Below are positions 1 to 8,620 of a DNA stretch of 64,000 bases, one piece after another; positions within the stretch are counted from its first letter, which is position 1; each line of letters begins with the position of its first letter. The notes under the pieces were generated by a model. The model did not search any database, had not been told where the DNA came from, and saw only the letters and a list, made by a program, of their open reading frames with translations. This DNA comes from Gammaproteobacteria bacterium (GTDB taxonomy: Bacteria; Pseudomonadota; Gammaproteobacteria; Ga0077536): positions 124,001 through 188,000 of the forward strand of contig JAJFJQ010000008.1 of assembly GCA_021773835.1 (NCBI GenBank). Reading direction: 5' to 3'. Made by a program: the position numbers and the translations under genes.

Positions 1-254
1 AACGGGCCTTTCGCGCCGGAATGAAATGTCCAAGCGGGAACGAGTCGCGCGATATTATCGACGGAAATTTGTGTCAGCGCCGAGTAGCGTTGATTGGTGT
101 AATTGTGACCGAAGGTCAACCAATTCGCTGGATCGTTTGCCGCGCTCGCGAGACGCTTGTCGTCTACGGTATCGGATGGTGACGACGCATCGGTCAACTG
201 TGCAAACGCACTACAAATAAAAACGACCAATAGACGCCGGGAAAGATTCTTCAT
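1..254 (-). CDS. PQQ-dependent (quinoprotein) dehydrogenase, N-terminal part only
   Basis: The reverse strand from an ATG at 252-254 is open to the window edge (84 codons, no stop), so the gene is cut off. It begins with a typical signal peptide (MKNLSRRLLVVFICSAFAQ, cleavage probably near residue 19-24). The next part contains NWLTFGHNYTNQRYSALTQI and then NIARLVPAWTF, the opening of the eight-bladed propeller of PQQ-dependent alcohol dehydrogenases ('NWL.YGR.Y..QRYSPL..I' and 'NV..L..AW'). Family members oxidise alcohols in the periplasm with PQQ and calcium or a lanthanide; the catalytic residues lie outside the window. It starts 34 bases after the stop of the CoA-transferase on the same strand and may be co-transcribed. 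The family call is secure, the substrate unknown. Confidence 0.85.
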   Translation of the reverse strand, partial: MKNLSRRLLVVFICSAFAQLTDASSPSDTVDDKRLASAANDPANWLTFGHNYTNQRYSALTQISVDNIARLVPAWTFHSGAKGP

Positions 255-288
255 TTGCCTAAACCGTAGTATTCAATCTGCAAAGAAC

Positions 289-1497
289 TTATGCAGTCGA
301 TCTGCCAACGATTCCATCGGCGATCAACTGATCCACTTCTTCGTTCGACAAATCGAGCTCGGTCTCCAATACCGAACGCGTGTGGGCCCCGAGATTCGGC
401 GCCAATGTTATCGGAACCGTGCTTTCCGACATCCGCGCAGGCCAGCCAAGCAACGTGAGATCCCGTTCGCCGTCACCCTGCGGAAACTCATGGATAAAGC
501 CCCGTTCATTTAAATGCGGATCTGAAAATAGATCTTTCGTGTCAAACACCCCACTGGCGGGTAATCCCACTTCACACAATTCGTGCATTGCTTCGTGCTT
601 GGTGCGCGCCCCGGTCCATACGCTGATGATGTCATTGAGTTCATCACCATGTTGCCGGCGTGCGTCCAAATCGACAAAGCGCGGATCATCAATCAACTCC
701 GGCCGTCCTATCGTGTTGCAAAACACCGACCAGTGCGGCTCGGTGACAATCATGATGTAAATATAGTCGTTCGGACCGAACGGCTTGCACGCAAACATGT
801 TGATCGTTGGATCAAACTCGTTGCCGAGTCTGGGCGCAACCTTATTACCGCCTTCCGCACCAAGCGCTATCATTGTGCGCATGAAATACGTCACCGATTC
901 CTGCATCGACAGTTCGATATGTTGGCCGATACCCTCGCGAAGTCGCTGCGCGTAGGCCGCCGTGATCGCGAGCGCCATCTGTACTCCGGAGCCGGAGTCT
1001 CCGAGCGTCGGACCGGGACGCATGGGCGGACCATCGGGTTCGCCGGTGATCGACAAGGCGCCTGCCGCTGCTTGGGCGACCATGTCGAAGCATTTGTATT
1101 TTGCATACGGACCAGACAGACCAAACCCTTTGATTTGCGCGTAGATCACCTGGGGGTTAATTGCCTTAATCGCGTCATAGCCAATGTCGAGTTTCTCAAC
1201 CACCCCAGGCCCGAAGTTTTCTATAAAGACGTCGAACTGTGGGACCATGCCCAACAATAGATCACGACCACGCGGGTCACGCAGGTCAATCGCGACGCTA
1301 CGCTTATTACAATTCCAGTTGATGAAGTATTCGGAATCTTGCCAATACCCGCGCTGTAACGTGCGCCCAGGATCGCCTTCGGCGGGTGATTCAATCTTGA
1401 CCACGTCCGCACCTAGCCAGGCGAGCGCTTGCGTACACGACGTGCCTGACTCCCATTGGGTCAGATCGAGGATCCGTAATCCGGTGAGCGCAGCCAT
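289..1497 (-). CDS. CaiB/BaiF-type family III CoA-transferase
   Basis: A 402-residue cytoplasmic enzyme of the family III CoA-transferases (formyl-CoA transferase, CaiB, alpha-methylacyl-CoA racemase). The N-terminus GLRILDLTQWESGTSCTQ, the segment LGADVVKIESPAEGD and the block NKRSVAIDLRDPRGRDLL are family signatures. The catalytic aspartate is D167 in TLGDSGSG. These enzymes move CoA between carboxylic acids or epimerise 2-methylacyl-CoAs; the acid cannot be told from sequence. I chose the ATG at 1495-1497 because AGAGG lies just upstream and the protein then starts at the family N-terminus; the open frame extends 20 codons further to an ATG at 1557 with no homology. Upstream on the same strand is the M48 protease, downstream the PQQ dehydrogenase. 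Confidence 0.9.
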   Translation of the reverse strand: MAALTGLRILDLTQWESGTSCTQALAWLGADVVKIESPAEGDPGRTLQRGYWQDSEYFINWNCNKRSVAIDLRDPRGRDLLLGMVPQFDVFIENFGPGVVEKLDIGYDAIKAINPQVIYAQIKGFGLSGPYAKYKCFDMVAQAAAGALSITGEPDGPPMRPGPTLGDSGSGVQMALAITAAYAQRLREGIGQHIELSMQESVTYFMRTMIALGAEGGNKVAPRLGNEFDPTINMFACKPFGPNDYIYIMIVTEPHWSVFCNTIGRPELIDDPRFVDLDARRQHGDELNDIISVWTGARTKHEAMHELCEVGLPASGVFDTKDLFSDPHLNERGFIHEFPQGDGERDLTLLGWPARMSESTVPITLAPNLGAHTRSVLETELDLSNEEVDQLIADGIVGRSTA

Positions 1498-1599
1498 CTT
1501 CGTCTTACCTCTGTTGTTATTTAGTTTCCGAAGCAGTTGCCTGCGACCGAAAGGCAAGCGTACCAGACCCGAACAAGACCGCCAGCTAAATGCATTCGA

Positions 1600-2676
1600 T
1601 CATTGGGAAGTTTTAAATCTTGCGATCCGCTCGGCATTGGCCGGGTGCGTCGATAGATATTTTAGCCAGCCGCCAGTTTTTGTACCCGCTTGAGCTTCGT
1701 CTTCAGCATGCGCACGCACACACTCAGGAAGCGTTTCCTCTTCTTCGAATGCGCAACGCTCGATGCGCTCCATGAAAGTGGCAAAATGTATTGGGTCGAG
1801 CCCTATGTCGCGCATCCTCTCCAGCGCATAGTCGTCAGCCTCGGATTCAAACTCACGCGAGTATGCGGATTGCACCAACACGCTAGGTAACGCCAACACC
1901 AACGTTCCCGCTGAACTCACGTCGCCAATGATCAGGAGACCCAGCACCGCCAGCCATGAATGACGGATCACTTGACGCAGGCTGTGGCGATGAACGACGT
2001 GGCCGATCTCGTGGAGGAGTATCGAGCCCAGTTCATCAGGGTGGGTGGATATGACGACCAGCTCATCGGTTACAACGACCGATCCGTCTGGCAAGGCGAA
2101 CGCGTTAGCGCCGATGAAACCGCCGCTGCGAAAAAAGATCTGGAAGTTTGTCTTGGCATTCGCCGGCACCAATTGTTGAAACCGTTCACGAATGCCATCT
2201 TGGTCAGTCTCAGGCAACTTGCTCGGCTCGAAAACACCTTCATCGAGTGCTTCTAAAGCGCCGGCTGCGATCACCGCATCAACCTCAGGTGGAAGACGAT
2301 CTGCAATATAATCGCTGAACGCGGGGATCCCCCACTTAGCGGATATTAGGACGACCAACGCGGTTACGACGAGCGCTACCCCGGCAAAGCTTGCGCTTCG
2401 TTCAAGCCGATGGCGCCAGCTCGTGCGCCCGCCGCACTGGTCCAGCCATCGATCCACCTGGTCATTGTCAGACGTCTCGAACATGACGCCGTCCGGAAAC
2501 GTCATTGTGCGTGGAATGTCGCCGACTCGCTCCGATATTCGGACGTCACTGAATTTAACGGACTCGCCTACGGTTGACTCGAAGCTGATGTACCCCGAAT
2601 TCGAGCAAACGGCGACTGCGTCCTCGGCAAGTGCTGAGCGCCCACTGTAGAGCTTGCCGACAATGCGAAGCGTCAC
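1600..2676 (-). CDS. Membrane-anchored M48-family metalloprotease
   Basis: 358 residues. The zinc motif HEIGH is at 222-226 and the second signature EFESEAD at 275-281 (third ligand probably E277), so the active site is complete. Residues 1-85 form a beta-rich N-terminal region, one transmembrane segment lies at about 95-115, and a second hydrophobic stretch follows the HEIGH helix (about 240-268). Members of this subgroup are thought to act as membrane or periplasmic proteases in envelope quality control; the substrate is unknown. The ATG overlaps the stop of the YjgN-like gene by four bases (ATGA), indicating translational coupling, and the same pairing of a YjgN/DUF898 protein with an M48 protease is known in other proteobacteria. 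Confidence 0.88.
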   Translation of the reverse strand: MTLRIVGKLYSGRSALAEDAVAVCSNSGYISFESTVGESVKFSDVRISERVGDIPRTMTFPDGVMFETSDNDQVDRWLDQCGGRTSWRHRLERSASFAGVALVVTALVVLISAKWGIPAFSDYIADRLPPEVDAVIAAGALEALDEGVFEPSKLPETDQDGIRERFQQLVPANAKTNFQIFFRSGGFIGANAFALPDGSVVVTDELVVISTHPDELGSILLHEIGHVVHRHSLRQVIRHSWLAVLGLLIIGDVSSAGTLVLALPSVLVQSAYSREFESEADDYALERMRDIGLDPIHFATFMERIERCAFEEEETLPECVRAHAEDEAQAGTKTGGWLKYLSTHPANAERIARFKTSQ

Positions 2677-3863
2677 AAGCCGATATCTAAATCGAACATA
2701 TCTCCGAGTTCTTCGCCGATTGCGCTTTGATCGGGTTGTGCAATCGATTCAATGCTAGCCATATCCTTGGCCAGAAACTCGGTCCGACTCGCTTTGTATT
2801 TCGCCATTCGAATTTTCGCCCACGGCACCAATAGTCCGAGGCTAAACAATACCGCGATCGTATTAGTTAGGTACAAATTACCGAGGTCGCGGCCGCGCAA
2901 GGTGCTATGTAACAGTAGGGGTCCGATTTCGACGCCGTTAAAGGTTATATTCGTCAAGCGTGAATTGAGATATCCCAAGAGATAGAACCCGACCCCATAA
3001 ATGGCAACGACCATCAAGATCATCGGCGCCACCATTGCGGCCGCCGCAGCTTTCGAGTCGACGTTACCTTCGGCCAGCTCTTCTAGACCGAAGGCGGCGC
3101 CGACAATGGCAATGATAATACCGATCACGAACATTAATCCGAAACTCAGCACAAAAAGCTTTAAATAAACTTTATAGAAATCCCATGCGCTTGCGACGAA
3201 ATCACCCTGGGCCGATCCGTAGTGCATATGATCAACAACAAAGCGCCGCAATAGGTAAATAAGATACGGAATAAATGGAAGCGCTGATAAAAAGAAAATA
3301 GAAAAAAACATGTCTTCACGCTGGAACTCGGCATCCTCGATGGCCTCCATCGCACTAGCCATGTCGCTCGCAGAAAATATCGCATAGACCAACGCCGTGA
3401 ATCCAACGATTAGACCCAATGGGAGGAGTAGCGTTTTATAGGCATCGAGGTACCCGGCATCGAAGCGGAATCGAATATTGCGGTACATTGAATTTCTGAG
3501 TCGAAACGAAGTGGATGCAACCACGACGAAAGGGAACATTAGGCACGCAGCTAGCAGAGTCCAGATAAGCATCGCCGGATAGTAGTTAAATAAGATCCAA
3601 AACAGCGTGAACACTAAGACCGAGTAGATCCGACCCTTTAAGATCTTCAGGGGTTCGCCGGTGTAGCGAAAGCTACTGCCATTGACCATCGTATTGCCGT
3701 AGAAATACGACTCGGTACGAACCTTCGCCCAGGCCGAATAAATTCCAAGGGTCGCGATCGTCAGCAATACGTTGACGATCCAGATCATGAAGTATTCAGA
3801 TGCGGTCCCCTCGAACTTGAATTCTGCCCACACCGGGAACGGTAGGTTTTCAGTTGAGCTCAT
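2673..3863 (-). CDS. YjgN/DUF898 family multi-pass membrane protein
   Basis: 396 residues with many hydrophobic helices. The opening (FEGTASEYFMIWIVNVLLT followed by TLGIYSAWAKVRTESYFYG) and the repeated later block (LGLLVPWAKIRMAKYKAS) are the hallmark of the YjgN/DUF898 family, in which a TLGIY..WAK.R motif occurs in duplicate. Inner membrane; biochemical role unknown. It is the first gene of a two-gene unit with the M48 protease (four-base overlap), so it may present substrates to or regulate that protease; this is inference from gene order. An AGGAGT sits directly upstream of the start. Confidence 0.85.
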   Translation of the reverse strand: MSSTENLPFPVWAEFKFEGTASEYFMIWIVNVLLTIATLGIYSAWAKVRTESYFYGNTMVNGSSFRYTGEPLKILKGRIYSVLVFTLFWILFNYYPAMLIWTLLAACLMFPFVVVASTSFRLRNSMYRNIRFRFDAGYLDAYKTLLLPLGLIVGFTALVYAIFSASDMASAMEAIEDAEFQREDMFFSIFFLSALPFIPYLIYLLRRFVVDHMHYGSAQGDFVASAWDFYKVYLKLFVLSFGLMFVIGIIIAIVGAAFGLEELAEGNVDSKAAAAAMVAPMILMVVAIYGVGFYLLGYLNSRLTNITFNGVEIGPLLLHSTLRGRDLGNLYLTNTIAVLFSLGLLVPWAKIRMAKYKASRTEFLAKDMASIESIAQPDQSAIGEELGDMFDLDIGL

Positions 3864-3992
3864 TCGATTACTCCTAATTGCCGCCGTTTCACCGCTTAGG
3901 CTACTAGTAATTCACCTGAGATCCTAAAGTGGTTTAATTGCATCGTATTGTGGCTACACTGTTGCGGTCTGCTTTGCCTTGAGGGTCCCCCA

Positions 3993-5312
3993 ATGATTTC
4001 GCGTTTCGCCGTGTCGATGTACGTGTTCCTATTTGTTGTATCTGCAGTTGAGGCGAGTGACTTGAACGCCGCAATAAAATCTGACTACGACGCGTATTTG
4101 GCTCCGTTATTCGATCATTTTCATCGCAACCCTGAATTATCGGTAGCCGAAACGGAAACGGCCGCGCGTATGGCAGTTGAATTGCGCGATGCTGGATTTG
4201 AGGTCACCGAAAACGTCGGTGGCACCGGAATTGTTGCGCTCATGAACAATGGCGAAGGTCCGCTCGTGATGATGCGTGCCGACATGGACGGACTACCAGT
4301 CGAAGAAAAATCCGGATTACCGAATGCATCGAAGAAGCAACAACAAAGCCCAATCACGGGAAATACGGTATTTGTCATGCATGCATGTGGCCATGATGTC
4401 CACATCACGAGTCTAGTCGGTACGGCGCGGCAAATGGCTGCGCGTAAAGATGAATGGCAGGGAACAATTATGCTAGTGGTGCAACCCGCCGAAGAACGGC
4501 TGATTGGTGCCAAAGCGATGAAAAACGATAAGCTCTGGGAACGTTTCGGCACCCCCGACTATGCGCTCGCCTTGCACGTCTCATCGAGTAGAGTTGCCGG
4601 GGTGATCAACGTCACCGAAGGCAGTCCATATGCCGGTGCCGACACAGTCGATATTATTATTCACGGGGTTGGCGCGCACGGCGCGAGCCCACACCGCGGT
4701 AAAGATCCGATCGTGTTGGGTGCTCAGATCGTTTTGGCTTTACAAACACTGGTCGCACGCGAGCTATCACCACGCGACCCCGGGGTCGTCACGGTTGGTT
4801 CATTTCACGCCGGCAGTAAACACAACATTATTTCCGACAAGGCCGTCCTACAGCTCACCGTGCGCAACACCAGCCCCGAGACGCGAGAACTGTTGTTGAA
4901 TGGGATCAAGCGGATCGCTGAGAACATGGGACGGGTTGCTGGTTTACCAGAGGACCGATTGCCGGAGGTCATTGTCTCCGATGCCGGCGTTCCGCCAACC
5001 GTCAATGATCCCGTTTTAGCGCGGCGCCTGAAAAAAGCCTGGGCCGATGCCGTGGGACAAGCGAGGGTGGTGGACATTCCAACCAAGAGTATGGGTGCCG
5101 AAGACTTTCCGTTTTTTACGACCGATCCGGCGATCAGCAGTGTTTACTGGACCGTCGGCGGCACCCCCGCTACGGACTTCGAGCGGGAAGCCGAGGGCGG
5201 CGCTCCGGTGCCAAGTCATCATTCGCCGCTATTTAAGATCGCACCGGAGCCCTCCGTGAGAACGGCTGTTGAATCGACCGTGATCGCGCTGATGGAGTTG
5301 TTGAGACGCTAG
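3993..5312 (+). CDS. Exported M20-family amidohydrolase (carboxypeptidase/aminoacylase type)
   Basis: 439 residues beginning with a signal peptide (ISRFAVSMYVFLFVVSAVEA). Metal ligands of the M20D group are visible: MHACGHD (H130, C132, H134), RADMDG (D97, D99) and PAEE (E167, E168), and the later GAEDFPFF supplies the final histidine-region motif. Relatives hydrolyse N-acyl amino acids, indole-acetyl amino acids or hippurate; the export signal means this one works in the periplasm or outside. The start at 3993 is chosen over an upstream ATG at 3948 because GAGGG lies eight bases before it and the protein then opens with the signal peptide. It is transcribed alone and converges with the dodecin gene. 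Confidence 0.9.
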   Translation: MISRFAVSMYVFLFVVSAVEASDLNAAIKSDYDAYLAPLFDHFHRNPELSVAETETAARMAVELRDAGFEVTENVGGTGIVALMNNGEGPLVMMRADMDGLPVEEKSGLPNASKKQQQSPITGNTVFVMHACGHDVHITSLVGTARQMAARKDEWQGTIMLVVQPAEERLIGAKAMKNDKLWERFGTPDYALALHVSSSRVAGVINVTEGSPYAGADTVDIIIHGVGAHGASPHRGKDPIVLGAQIVLALQTLVARELSPRDPGVVTVGSFHAGSKHNIISDKAVLQLTVRNTSPETRELLLNGIKRIAENMGRVAGLPEDRLPEVIVSDAGVPPTVNDPVLARRLKKAWADAVGQARVVDIPTKSMGAEDFPFFTTDPAISSVYWTVGGTPATDFEREAEGGAPVPSHHSPLFKIAPEPSVRTAVESTVIALMELLRR

Positions 5313-5504
5313 CAACTCGCGATCGGGATCAATTGCACACGCGCCCGTTATATCTGCACCGTAGAGGACCCACCTACAGACGGTCCTAGCCCCGTCCTTA
5401 AGCTTCTTCAAAACGGTGGTACGGTTTCCAAACCAACGCCCAGATATTGGCTAGACTTACGGCACCCGCCATCGACACCTACGTGTCGTTTTCCAAGCGC
5501 GTCC

Positions 5505-5708
5505 TCAGTCCAAAATGAAGGTGACTTTAAGCTTGACCCGGTAGCAGGTAATTTTTCCTTTTTTGCAGCTTAACTCTTGATCCTGTACCCAAGCGCCGGT
5601 GACGTTACGCAAGGTCTTATTGGCCCGTTTCACCCCGACTTCGATCGCGTCGGCGAAACTTTTTTTAGACTCTGCTGATATTTCGGTTATGCGAGCGACA
5701 CTACTCAT
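5505..5708 (-). CDS. Dodecin family flavin-binding protein
   Basis: 67 residues, the usual dodecin length. The pattern V-x-K-x-x-E-x-x-x-x-S-x-x-S-F at the start (here VARITEISAESKKSFADAI), the helix and strand AIEVGVKRANKTLRNVTGAWV and the final strand pair with YRVKLKVTFIL match the family. Dodecins form 12-subunit hollow spheres that store or buffer riboflavin or FMN. The start ATG has AGGAGAT immediately upstream. It contains an extra CKKGK segment before the final strand that gives the protein two cysteines. No operon partner. Confidence 0.85.
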   Translation of the reverse strand: MSSVARITEISAESKKSFADAIEVGVKRANKTLRNVTGAWVQDQELSCKKGKITCYRVKLKVTFILD

Positions 5709-6068
5709 GGGCTATCTCCTGTTGATTAGTATTAATGGTCACAAACTACACGGAACATTCTCCGTACCCAGATACTAAAAGCAAGCTGCCCGATATATTT
5801 CGACATACCGATCACGTTAACGGCGGATCCTTCTGTTGCAATTGCGATATTTGACCGGCGACCAAGAAACGATTCTGACGTGCAATGCCTGCGGTCCAAT
5901 CATTTTCTACCATGAAGGAAGATGGATCTATCGGTCAGATCCTAAATCACAAAACGGCGCTCGAGCTTGTGCATGGGGCGCAGAAAGAATTTACGGTTAA
6001 CAGCACCGCACGAGCCGCTGTCTAGCGAGTACGAGGCCAACGCGGTTGATCGCTTAAATCTCGGATTT
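5709..6068. other. Intergenic stretch, 360 bases
   Basis: Between the dodecin start and the stop of the monooxygenase gene, both on the minus strand. I see no convincing gene. One plus-strand frame from about 5851 to 6000 encodes CNACGPIIFYHEGRWIYRS, reminiscent of half a zinc ribbon, but it has no good start and no partner cysteines, so it is not called. The promoter of the dodecin gene must lie here. Confidence 0.5.
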
Positions 6069-7721
6069 TTAGACGAAATCTTTAGAGCCATTGGCGACGG
6101 CATCCGCACAAAGATGCTGGTAGTTCACGAAACCGCCCATATACGCCTGGATCACGCGTGGTTTACCGGGGATATTGGCGCCCATGTACCACGAGTCGGT
6201 CTGAGGTAGCAGCGTTCGATCGGCGGCTTCCTTCGACTGCTCGATCCACCGCTGTTCTGCCGCAGTGGTCGGCTCCAAGGTGCGCTTAGGATCACTATGC
6301 ATTTCCTGCATGCGCGCAACGATCCATCGGATCTGAAATTCCGCCAACATGATTGGTGCAAACAATGCCGCTGGGCTCGACGGCCCGCTGACATAAAACA
6401 AGTTGGGGAAACCGTTACTCATCAGACCGAGATACGTGCGCGGGCCATGCGTTGCCCACTCTTCACGGATCTGCCGCCCCTCACGGCCTTCGATATCGAT
6501 GTTTGTGACCGCACCGGTCATGGCATCGAAGCCGGTGGCAAAAATCAAGCTGTCGAGTTCGTATTTGCGGCCTGCAACTTGCACACCGGTGTGCGTGATT
6601 GCTTCGATCGGCGTGTCTTTAACGCTAACTAAGCTAACGTTGTCGCGGTTATACGTTTCGTAGTAGCCAATCTCGGCGCACAACCGTTTGGTCATGATCG
6701 CATACTCTGTTGGGATCAAGAGCTCGGCCACCGCCGGATCGTCGACCTTCGCGCGGATCTTTGCGCGCACGAATTCGGCTACTGTTTCATTCGCGGCCCT
6801 ATCAGTAAGAACGTCGTTATAACTCCAGTACAGTGTGAAGTTCGCCGAATTCCAGCAGCGCTCGTATTCCGCTTCACGTTCTTCGGCCGATACCGAAAGC
6901 GCGGAAGTTTGCGGTAGACCAAATGTAATTTCGTCGTTCTTGATGACCCCGCCTTGGAACGCGAGCGACTCGCGCCGTCGCACCTCCGCGTATTGCGCTT
7001 TAACCCGATCTTGGAATTCAGGATCCACCGGACGATTACACGCGGGCACGGCATAGCTCGGCGTGCGTTGGAATACCGTTAAGTGCCGGGCCACTTTTGC
7101 AACGTGTGGAATCAATTGTACGCCCGTGGATCCAGTACCGATGACCCCAACCCCTTGACCGCTGAAATCCACTGGTTCGTGGGGCCAACGCGATGTGTAG
7201 TAACTATTACCGCCAAAGGTATCCAGACCGGGAAAATCAAGTTGTTTGGGTGCGGAAAGGATTCCAGTTGCGAGAATAACGAAACGCGCACTGACCGCGT
7301 CTCCGTGATCGGTTCGTAACGTCCAGAGATTGGTCGACTCAGAGAATGTCACGGACTTAATCTGCGTATTGAACTGAAAATCCTTTCTCAGATCGTATTT
7401 GTTCGCGACGAAATCAAAATAGCGCAATAACTCGGGTTGCGATGCATAGCGCTCGCTCCATGACCATTCCTGCTCGACTTCGGGGGAAAAAGAAAACGAA
7501 TACTCGACGCTTTCGTTATCAACCCGAGCCCCTGGATAACGATTCCAATACCACGTGCCGCCAACGTCGCCGCCGTCGTCATAGCCCAACACCGAAAAGC
7601 CCATCTCCCGAACATGGTACAACGCGTACAGTCCGGAAAAACCAGCGCCGACAATAACAACGTCTAAATCGTCGCCTGGCTTGACACGAGATGATTTCGA
7701 CGTGTCCATAGAAAAACTCAA
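6069..7721 (-). CDS. FAD/NADPH monooxygenase of the Baeyer-Villiger type, altered fingerprint
   Basis: 550 residues, usual for cyclohexanone-monooxygenase relatives. Two Rossmann motifs are present: VGAGFSG (24-30) for FAD and IGTGSTG for NADPH. Between them the Baeyer-Villiger fingerprint FxGxxxHxxxWP reads FGGNSYYTSRWP (169-180), with Tyr175 where the family has His; the codon at 7197-7199 reads TAC on the minus strand. Characterised relatives oxidise ketones to esters or lactones using NADPH and O2. The ATG overlaps the deacetylase-like gene by four bases, so it is the last gene of a three-gene operon. It may be a true monooxygenase with altered chemistry or an oxidase-like derivative; an error in one base cannot be excluded. 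A second start at codon 5 is possible. Confidence 0.88.
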   Translation of the reverse strand: MSFSMDTSKSSRVKPGDDLDVVIVGAGFSGLYALYHVREMGFSVLGYDDGGDVGGTWYWNRYPGARVDNESVEYSFSFSPEVEQEWSWSERYASQPELLRYFDFVANKYDLRKDFQFNTQIKSVTFSESTNLWTLRTDHGDAVSARFVILATGILSAPKQLDFPGLDTFGGNSYYTSRWPHEPVDFSGQGVGVIGTGSTGVQLIPHVAKVARHLTVFQRTPSYAVPACNRPVDPEFQDRVKAQYAEVRRRESLAFQGGVIKNDEITFGLPQTSALSVSAEEREAEYERCWNSANFTLYWSYNDVLTDRAANETVAEFVRAKIRAKVDDPAVAELLIPTEYAIMTKRLCAEIGYYETYNRDNVSLVSVKDTPIEAITHTGVQVAGRKYELDSLIFATGFDAMTGAVTNIDIEGREGRQIREEWATHGPRTYLGLMSNGFPNLFYVSGPSSPAALFAPIMLAEFQIRWIVARMQEMHSDPKRTLEPTTAAEQRWIEQSKEAADRTLLPQTDSWYMGANIPGKPRVIQAYMGGFVNYQHLCADAVANGSKDFV

Positions 7722-8620
7722 TTACGCTCTGAAAACTCAGGTAGCGGGCTCGTATAAGCGGGCAACTTCTCAACTGTCGGCGTCCACTCATTGCGCGCGA
7801 TTAAACCTTGCACGTGATCGGCAATCTCACTGGTTGTTGCAAACCACACGCCACCTTTGGCCTGCATATATTCGATTAACTCGATCACCGCCCGGATCCG
7901 CGCCAGGCGTCCGGACAAGAACGGATGCCACACCGAGATCCAGACGCTCCCGAATTCCCATGCGGCGTCGAATTCTGAGCGAAAGACCTCGAGCGCGCGT
8001 GCAGGTGCGGTGATCGGGGTCGTCATATTGATCTCACGCCCGTAAGCGTAATATGGCCAATCATCAAGCGACCATTGTGTTGGCAGTTCGATTAAGGTGT
8101 CCCCATTGTCGTCCAGCACATACGGCACGTCGTCGCCCATGAGTGATGAATCGTATTGAAAGCCGGCATCGATCAAAAAGCGTAACGAGTATTTCGAAAA
8201 CGCGAAGCTCGGCGTCCGCCACCCCGCGGGCGAACGGCCGAAATGCTTCTTATAAGCGTCGATACCGCGTTCAAACCAGTACAGCTCGTCCTCTTTCGAC
8301 AGCTCGTTCGCCCGCTCGTGCAGATAGCCGTGTAGGGCGACTTCATCACCATTGTTGGCCATTTGGTCAACGGCGTGCGGATACCGTTCGATACACCACC
8401 CAGGCACATAAAGCGTTTGCTTTATGCCGAAGCGGCGACCGAGTTCTACCAAGCGTGGCACCGAGATATTGGGGCCGTAACGAAACATCGTTTGGCACGC
8501 CACCATCGTATCGGCGCGCTCGGGATTCCAGAAATTAAGCCCGCTGTCGGCGTCCATGTCCCAAGTGATCGCGACCGCACAACGCGCACCGTTCGGCCAC
8601 GGAATCGGATTACTGATCAT
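7718..8620 (-). CDS. Polysaccharide deacetylase-fold amidohydrolase (PuuE-like branch)
   Basis: 300 residues from the ATG at 8618-8620. The carbohydrate-esterase-4 metal and catalytic motifs are visible: ITWDMDAD (catalytic base Asp in position 21-23), LHGYLHE (His97 and His101) and WRTPSF. The branch without a signal peptide and with WHPFLSG near the end includes bacterial PuuE-type allantoinases and other enzymes acting on small cyclic amides rather than on polysaccharides. An open frame runs 33 codons further upstream into the preceding gene, but the 8620 start gives the ATGA overlap with that gene and begins right at the conserved fold. Downstream it overlaps the monooxygenase by four bases. 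Substrate unknown; the ureohydrolase neighbour favours a nitrogen-rich small molecule. Confidence 0.85.
   Translation of the reverse strand: MISNPIPWPNGARCAVAITWDMDADSGLNFWNPERADTMVACQTMFRYGPNISVPRLVELGRRFGIKQTLYVPGWCIERYPHAVDQMANNGDEVALHGYLHERANELSKEDELYWFERGIDAYKKHFGRSPAGWRTPSFAFSKYSLRFLIDAGFQYDSSLMGDDVPYVLDDNGDTLIELPTQWSLDDWPYYAYGREINMTTPITAPARALEVFRSEFDAAWEFGSVWISVWHPFLSGRLARIRAVIELIEYMQAKGGVWFATTSEIADHVQGLIARNEWTPTVEKLPAYTSPLPEFSERN

Noticed and set aside
583-1260. Long plus-strand frame opposite the CoA-transferase
   Set aside because: The minus-strand CoA-transferase has complete family motifs; this frame has none and lacks a ribosome site.
5851-6000. Plus-strand frame encoding CNACG...WIYRS, like half a zinc ribbon
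   Set aside because: No ATG or GTG start, no ribosome site, only one CxxC pair, and no family match I can defend.
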